From positions 12,960,501-13,024,500 of the forward strand of contig NC_059504.1 of the NCBI RefSeq assembly GCF_914767665.1: a stretch of 64,000 nucleotides of DNA, in the 5' to 3' direction. This stretch comes from Harmonia axyridis. Taxonomy: Eukaryota > Arthropoda > Insecta > Coleoptera > Coccinellidae. The translations under genes and the position numbers were made by a program. The notes beneath the pieces were generated by a model. The model saw nothing but the letters and a program-made list of their open reading frames with translations, was not told the DNA's origin and did no database searches. Shown in pieces: positions 51,201 to 60,200 of this stretch (positions within the stretch are counted from its first letter, which is position 1; every line of letters starts with the position of its first letter).

Positions 51201-54200
51201 TCACAAGCTCCTGTGCTGAATAAGTCGAAGAGATAGCGGTGAATCCAACGATGTCTGCGTATAGGATGCTGAAACATAAAGATTTATTATCTGAAACAAG
51301 AGTCTTTATCACGCCAATTATGAATGGGTTCAACTGGATGTATCTTTCATTATGCATCTTTTGATCTAAAGTTAATTGGACAATGCAATCAATGGGTTTC
51401 TTTCACTTCATTTATTGATAGCGAAGACGGAATTTTTTTTTACTCATTCTGGTATTTCTTCATAATTTCAAAAAAATGTTTCCTTTGTCAAACGCATTGA
51501 AGAAGTTCTTTTTTTATCATAAAATCATTTCTCATCACCTGCATAGTTTTCTTCTGAAATTTCACAATTCTGCAACTAGAAATAATGAGACGTGAACAAA
51601 ATCATATTGAAACATAATAATATTATGATATATAATAAATATAATTATTTCAGGATTTGAATTGCCAATTAAACTAATGATATCGTCTTTATTTCATTTC
51701 CCCCAGCACAAGAACATTCTAACAGTAACTTGACAACACTGAAGAGTATCATGTGGTACTACTTTCTTGGAAGGTAATGAATTTATCATATATGACAAGC
51801 TCTGAAAAGTGATATCTAATACATATAACTTCTTCAGTGAATCATTTATAAGATTTCATCATTCTGAAACTGTCAACAAGGCACAATTCACTATAACCGT
51901 AATAGATAAAAATAACAAGATAAGATAGATCCTTTTATGGAGATAGTAATATTCCCGAAACAAAATGAATTTTGGAATGTCAATGTCGTCAATTTCTCTT
52001 TCGATATCGAACTATATTTCAACGCAATTCCAATATTTGAAAATAAATGGGGTCGCTTATTTGAATTCCTATGTTTCTCTTGTCAGTTGCCAATCCATTG
52101 ATACTCTGTCACGAGTATACTTCTTCACACAAATAAATCTACTCGAAGAATAGATGGAATCGATAAATTTCATTTTTGGCTTCACGAATGACACTATTTA
52201 TTGAAGCCAGAGAATTCTCTTATACGCACATAATTTTGATTCTGGTTCACAAATGTTTAATAGGGTAGAACCTGAAGACTTTCTATACAGGGTATTTTTA
52301 AGTTTATGTGAAGAATATCGTGAGGTGAATTGAGTAAATATAAATGGAGTTTTTATTACCTTAAAACATTATTATTTCGAGAAGGACTTTCAAAATGTTT
52401 GAATACTCAACGTTATTCAATCACAGGTACGTATAAGTAATCACCGAGATTTCCATCTCGCAAATCCTTCTATCAGAATCACATTCAATGATCATCAATC
52501 ATCTTTCTTCCTTCCAGAAAACGCTCCACTTGCCCACTGCAGCATGAAAAATCTATACAAAGCCTCCAACATCCGAAGCAGAAAAAAGGTGGAACCTCCG
52601 TTGAATAAATTTATCTTTGTCGAAAAAACTATTCATGTACGCTGGAGGTGCATTCGCATCCACTTGAAATTCCAGCGACCAATTCAATGAGAGAATTTTC
52701 GGTTCCACCTAAACAGCATGCCCATATTCGGCTCTGTTTTCCATCTCTCTTCCAGATACAAGATTGTGGGATGAGGTGGAATTAATGAAGCTTTTTATGG
52801 AGGGAATTGCGGTATCAGGGAATTTTCTGCTGCTTCGGAATATCTGATTATGATAACGATGTTTACGACCTATTTTCTGAGTCGTTCAGGACGTTCCAAT
52901 GGACACGTTCCTGTTTATTTTTTCCTCCGGTTTTTACTCACTTATAGTGAGTTGTTATTTGACAGTTGTTTACGTTTTTAGACACCTCATGTTTGATTCT
53001 TGAAATCCCATTGAATGAGGTTGGGGACGTGGTCTCAAATCGGAATGTGTAACACTTCACTCCATAGGTCCCAAAACTTCATAGTTATGGGTGATTTGTG
53101 AATTACTCTTTGCATTAGAAAGATATGAGTTCAGTAATAGAGTGACGAGAGCTTGATACAGTTGTTAACGTGTTATAATGACCACTCTATTGAAACTCTA
53201 TAATTGGTGTTTTCAAAACGAGAAGAACAGTGGTCGAATTACTAATAAAATTGACCAGATATCTAATATGATCCATTTTTGAAAATTTCAACATTGATCT
53301 TCAATGAACCACAGTGGAGCTGACTCTGAAATTCTAATGCTCAATTTTATAGAGAAAATTCTTTAATCAGCAATGCAAATGACGATTTATATGGTCTATC
53401 GAAAGAGGATGAGAGGTTCAGAAAAGATAGTCAACATCATACAGGATAATGAGAATTATTATTTTGTGATTATATGAGAATCTGAATAAATAATTAACAG
53501 AGCGTCTGGAAGGAAGAATCCAAACTTGGTTTGATGTAGTAAGAACTTATTTCCAAATAAACCATATCCCTTCGAACAAAATCAAATTTGGCAAAATAAT
53601 TACAGTTTCAGACTGTCACCTTGTGAATGAGAAAGGAAATACATTTAAACTACAATATAAACAAAACGCTCACACTCTTCTCAAGAAGAAATTGATCAAA
53701 CTCTACCAGAAGAAGAGAAATTGTTGTCTTCACTGCATGAGAGTTAGGCGATACATAACACTTGTTAAATTTCCAACTTAGCCTCAGAGATTTCATTTAT
53801 CGTACTAGTATGGTATTATGTATGATTTATAAATTGAATGGCAGAAAGGATATAAAGTCAGTAATAGATCAAAGTCAGTTTGATAATTTTTCAGTAGAGT
53901 TATAATACAAGCTATGGAAACTCTGTATAGTAAAAATGCTGTTCTTCTTGAAGAATCTAATTTATTTGTCGAAAAGTCACCTCCAACTGTCCTTCGACTG
54001 TTCAATACCTGTTCTGTAAACAGCTTTATCGTTGTTTTCGAAAAAGGTTACAAACTTGACGATCAGTTCTTCATTAGAGCCAAATTTCTTTCCCTGGATC
54101 ACCTTTTCATCTTTGTTGTCGGTGGAGCGCAGTCTGATTAATACTTATCTGGCCATTGCTCTGCTTCAACAATATTTTTTCCCATAAAAACAGTGTTTTA

Positions 54201-57200
54201 TCCATACACGAAACTCGTTTTTGTACCTTTTTCGTACAACAAATATTACGTCACTAAATCTTTAATATCTCGATCCATACTTGACTTTATGTTACGAATT
54301 TTCGACTCGCAGTTTTTGAAGCTCGGTACTAACGAGAAAAAAAGAGTAGGATCCCACTGGTGTTGCCATCTCTGTGTCAGGTTCGGAACTTATTGCGTGA
54401 CGTTATACATCTGCTAAACGTGAAGATCCTTTTGAATCTTTGAGAATTCGTTGTAGTCATTGAACATAACTTACTAACATATTTTTTCTTTCCAAAATTG
54501 AAAGAAACATTTTTGGTGATTATTTCCGATGGAATTTATATTTGATATCCAATATACATATCATTCTCAATCTCTGGTACAAGCTTTTTGTTACTCCAAC
54601 GTATCTTTCTGAGTAGACCTTTCCTCTGCATATTTTTTTTGTTGAAATCTCAAATATTCAGAAAACATACAAGGGCTACATTCTATAATACCCTATTTTG
54701 GTTAATGTATTTGGATAATTATCCAAATACATGTTCCCTATAAAGACACAAAAGTTGAATTAAATTTACAACCGAACGACGAAACAACCATTATGTAGCG
54801 ATATATAGTAAAGATAGCTCATAAAAATGAGACAAGGACTCAGAAAATTATACTGTAGAGACGAGTCATGCAAATATATGTAAATCAGCTGCTGTTAATG
54901 GGTTCAATCGATGGAAACGACGTACGGAATTGAAGTTCCACAAGAAAACTCGATGTCGGATCTTAGTAGAAATACTTTCCTAAAACAGGAGTTCGAATAG
55001 ACTCGAACAACGTTATCTTCCTCATTTTCGACGGATATTAAGTTCTGGCTTATCAATTGATTTTTAACTCTCAATTGGTTCATTTTTATTATATCTTATT
55101 TTATTTGATTCAGTTACTCTATTATTTTGAGGATATTGAAGACAACATAATTTTTATTCGATAGCAATGAAAAGATCTCATGTGAGATTTTTAAATTTGA
55201 TTTTTCACTATTATTTTCGATTGTTCATGTAGGTACTCACTATCAAATATCCTCTTCAAAAGCGTTAAATATACCATACTGTTTCCGCTTTCAAACTGTT
55301 TTCGAGGAAAATCGAATGAAATGAATCGGTGTTTTGCCTTTATGACTTACCACGTCACGTAATGTCATCATGAATAATACTACCCATCGTGATTTTTAAT
55401 GCGTGGCCTGCAAAACCATTACATAGATTCACTAAATCGATTTCGTTCAGAAATGATTCAATTGAGAGCTTTCATGAGGTACAGTGTTTTTCAAGCGAAT
55501 ACTATAGAAACATGCTTAAACGGAGTGTTCCTGATTTGGAGTTAAAAATAAAAATATCTGATTCCTCGGATCATTTCAATGAGAAAAAAGTCCTATGAAC
55601 ATGAGCCCGCAAATCATTTGTTTTCGAGATACAGTTGAAGTCCGTTAGGGGGTTGAAGTTTGATGTTATTTCTCTCAGCACCTTCATTTCACAAGATATT
55701 TAATTTGATTTTGGCATAAATATTCCACTTCAAATTTCCCATCATATGATATGCTAATTTTGAATGAAAATCTACAGGGTGATTTTTTCTAGAACAGTGC
55801 CTGCTTCTTTCCCCCAGAATTTTTTTTGGTGGATCACTGATAATTTAAGAAAATGTGATAAGAATCTACACTTTAGTTTTTTGTACTTTCGTCTGTTACC
55901 GATTCCGAGAAAAAAATTCAAAAAATTCTCTAGTAATCCTCACCAAAACCCAAATTATAAGATCCAGTTAGTAACCTGTGATTATTGAATTGATTTTAAG
56001 TTTTGGTACTTATTTAGCCAATCCGTAGCAGAGATTTTCAAAGATTCGATAAACTGGTAATATTATCAGGAAAAAATAGGACTACAAGAAACACGATTTA
56101 TCTTGAAAACAAAGCGTTTTTTTAAAGGACATTTTTTTTCTTGAAATTTTTCAGAAATCTCTCATTTTCTCTTATATCTCCAATTGAGGAACACCCAGTA
56201 TGATGAGCCTTATTGTTGATTTAGTTTATTCATTGTTGAATCACTTTATACGACGATGAATTCGTCTCGAAAAAAAAAATCTTGAATTATTTTAATGGAT
56301 TCAGTTCAATGTTTGTTCTGCTTCTAAAAGCAAAAGTAGTGTTATGCTCTCCTTTTTTTCCAAATATTGCTTCGTCATTACTTGAATAATGTATTATAGT
56401 ACCTTCATAAAGAAGGACATTCTTACATCGAATGTAAAATATTGATCCATCTTCATTTCTTGCAGCAGTTACATAGCGGGAAAAACATTCTACTGTCACA
56501 TAAATATCGAAAGGACTGTTATATTTATTTTATATACAGAAGAAAACGTGCTACATAATTCGGAGAGGAAATTCGGTTTCCTTATGGAATTCACATAGAT
56601 TGTCGAAGAAAATAACAAGTTGAAACTCTTTTCATGTTTCGAGCAAATCTCGACCACTTCTAGTTATTTCTGATCGATCCGAATTCTACTCCTTTTCAGA
56701 TAGTCACAGAAAACTGTGGAGGGTGGCCAAATTGGTGGAAATATGGTGAAAGAAACGACTTCGAAGTGGTATCGTATCAATTGAATCTCAAATGAAAATT
56801 ATTCACGGTCTGTTGGTTGAAATATTCCAGAAGGAATTGGAAATGTGATTGTGACAAAAAAACTTAATTGAAAATGTATTTTGAGAAACAAAAACTTGTT
56901 GGTTTATGATGAGTCAGTTGCGAAAACTTTCACACACTCAGGTCTTCGAGGTTGAAAGTTAATAAGTTAACAGAATGAGATTAGAATTCTGTTTTCATTG
57001 GATAATCCTTCTTCCACAAATGCGAACACGACAACTTGAGTTTATGCGTTATAATCTACTTTGCATGAATTGCTGAATCCCATTAAAATATTCATGCTTT
57101 ATAAGCTTCACGAATTTGATTGACGGAATTCATATAAGACTTACACTTCATTCAATAAGTCCTGATCATTACCAGTCAAAATGAAAAAGATTCGTCACTT

Positions 57201-60200
57201 GTTCATTCTTCAGAAGGGCTTTTTGGGCCTACAAAAGCCAGTTTGACCATGGTTTTAATCGATTTCTGACAAGAGATATTATTCTTTTGCATTTGAGGAT
57301 TTTTTTTTTAATTTCGGTACACAATCGATTCAATAACGTTAAGCAGTACACTAATGTATGGATAATCTGAACCACGTATTATCCGAAGTCTATAATCCGA
57401 ACGACCCAATTGGTAAAATGATATGTATAATCCGAACACCGTGAACTCTGCAATCCGAAGGGAAGAATGAAATGTAGCAGATTTGATTCCTTCCAGTGAA
57501 TTAGGAGAAGGACTAGATGAAGGTTTTAACGGAATTGCTGAATAAGAAAATCGTGCTATGATCCAATAAATGAAACAGAAAATCAAAAATGGACACGAGG
57601 TGATGCAGTTTTGCAATGGCTGTAGAGGTGGGTGGTAGTCGAAATAAATAAATCGTAGATGTCATACAATCAGCTTAGCTATTTTTGAACATAAGGCCAT
57701 CGAAATATAAGTCGTTTTGTGTCTGCATCATAAAGTTATTCTCGATTAAACATGTCAGCTTATGAGCTTAATAGGGATGTTGCGTCATAAAATAAAATTA
57801 AATGAATTTAGGTTTTCCACATTAAAGGCCATTTTTAAAATACTAAAACAGTATTTTTATTATCTTATTTCTAGAATTCGATTTAATAGCACATGACTGC
57901 GAACGCCAATCAGAGCAAATTGACGTCATAGCACTGAAACGTTTAAAACATAGACAAACTAATCTTATCTAGAACTAGTTCATCCATGATTTAAAACGAT
58001 ATATTTAAGATTTAAGATGATATAATCAAACCGACTCGACTGTCAATATCAGCTGAAATAAGTTCAGTTTGACAGACCGTTAGCACGTGGTTATCATAGA
58101 TAAACTAGTTAGTTTGTCCATGGTGGTGACTCTTTTATGCAGTGACGTCACCATAATACCATGAGAGAATGGAGCGTTTCACCGGGAATTCTGAAAACTT
58201 TTTTTATTTAAGTATTTTTTATTGATACCATTGGTGCTTATACAGGGTGTCCCTTAAAGACCACGTCAAACCGAGGGAGAATGTAGATCATTCATGCTAT
58301 GACGAAATTTCCATTATAAAAGTCTTACCGTTTTCGAGATATTTTTTTTTTTTGAAAAATAATTAGTTTTTGCCCCTTTCAATAGCTTTGTCCTTACGGT
58401 TGGTACAATTTTACACCTTTTTGGTTAATTTTTTCAGTAAAATATTGCTGAAGAATTATTTGAACGGTTACATTAAAAACATCCTCCGAACATTTCAAAG
58501 GGGGGCTATGAGAAATATTTTTATTGGAAATTTTGGGAGTGAATTGTTTTGTTCATGAAGTTTAGCCCATCTACAAATTAAAAACAATTTCAAAATAAAG
58601 GCAACATCTTCATTCTCGTCATTTACGGGAGGCTTTAATTTTCTGCTTTAGTATAAAGGAATCTGGGCCTGGGCTTATCGAATGCACTCAAATACCTAAG
58701 TTGGCCGCTATTAGTGAAAGAACGTTCCGAGATTGGTTTCAACACGTCAAGAACGGTGATTTTGGCGTCAAAGATCAGCATGGTGGTGGGGGAGAAGAGG
58801 TTTTCGAGGAGCAGAATTGGAGGCATTACTTTATCAAGATTCATGTCAAAAGCAACAAGAATTGGCAGGATTATTGGGAGTGGCACAACAAACCATTTCA
58901 AAATGCATGAAAGTTATGGGAATGATTCCGAAACAAGGAAATTGGGTGCCGTACGAATTGAAGCCGAGAGATGTTGAATGGCGTTTTTTTTGCTTGCGAA
59001 CAGCTGCTTGCAAAGTATTTCTGCATCGCATGAAAAATGGGTTCATTACGGTAATCCTAAGTGCAGAAATCAAAGGGATATCCCGGCCATGCTTCCACGT
59101 CGACGCCCAAACCGAATTTTCACGGTTCCAAAGTAATGCTCAGTTTTTGGTGGGACCAGCTCGGCGTAGTATATAATGAGTTGTCAAAACCGACTGAAAG
59201 AATCACAGACGATTGCTATCAAATGCAATTAATGCGTTTGAGACAAGCATTGAAAGACAAACGGCCGCAATACAACGATAGGCATGATAAAGTGATTAGA
59301 CAGCATGGCAATGCTCTACCCCATGTTGCGAAAGAGGTCAAGACATACTTGGAAACGTTGAAATGAGAAGTCCAACGCGAGATTCGTACGCTGCCCCAAA
59401 GATGGGAGAAAGTAGTGGCCAGCGATGGACAATACTTTGAATCATACATTCATAACCAGCTTTTCACAATAAAGCCTCGAATTTCGGAAAAAAAAAGGCG
59501 GAAGTAAAGCTGTACGTCCATGTAATTGAAGAATGAAAAGTTTAAGGACATAAGTTCAGTCGAATATTTCTTTTTGAAATAACGCAAAGATTAACATTCT
59601 TACAGATCAGCATTTTCGTCTGTGTATTCGAAAACTGCGCGACTGAACGATCCCAATCTCATCTCAAACTCCCCTCTAGCTCTGCCTGAAACCGAATAAG
59701 TTCAAGTTTTCCCCCGGATTCAAGTTAGTCAGTCGAAAATGATCCCGAATATTTCTCACATAAATCAATAAAATACCAAGACGAGGGCGCATAAATACTC
59801 GGTCGACATGATGGAGCGAGAAATGGAAGGTATATATCCATTTTACGGTCAAGGATTTCACGAACGATCAATGGAGGGTGGATCCTATTTTCATTCATGA
59901 AAATGCTGTTGCAAAAATTACGACAGGAATCAAATTTTCTACTAATGGACAGTTGCCAAAATTCAATCTCAAATTCTGCCAGTTTTCGTTAATCCACCCC
60001 TTTTTTACTCAATTTGAATGAATTACATACTCAATATAAAAGTGAGGAAGAGTTATTCATTTTGTGGTTCCGAAAGTTAACATAAATAAAACGCTCTTTC
60101 ACATGATATACGGATGGAATTTTTATTTCCATATAATGCTTGAACCTTGCCAATATTTAAATCTCTTCGGCGTGATAACTCACAGGACTCGGTCCTTGTG

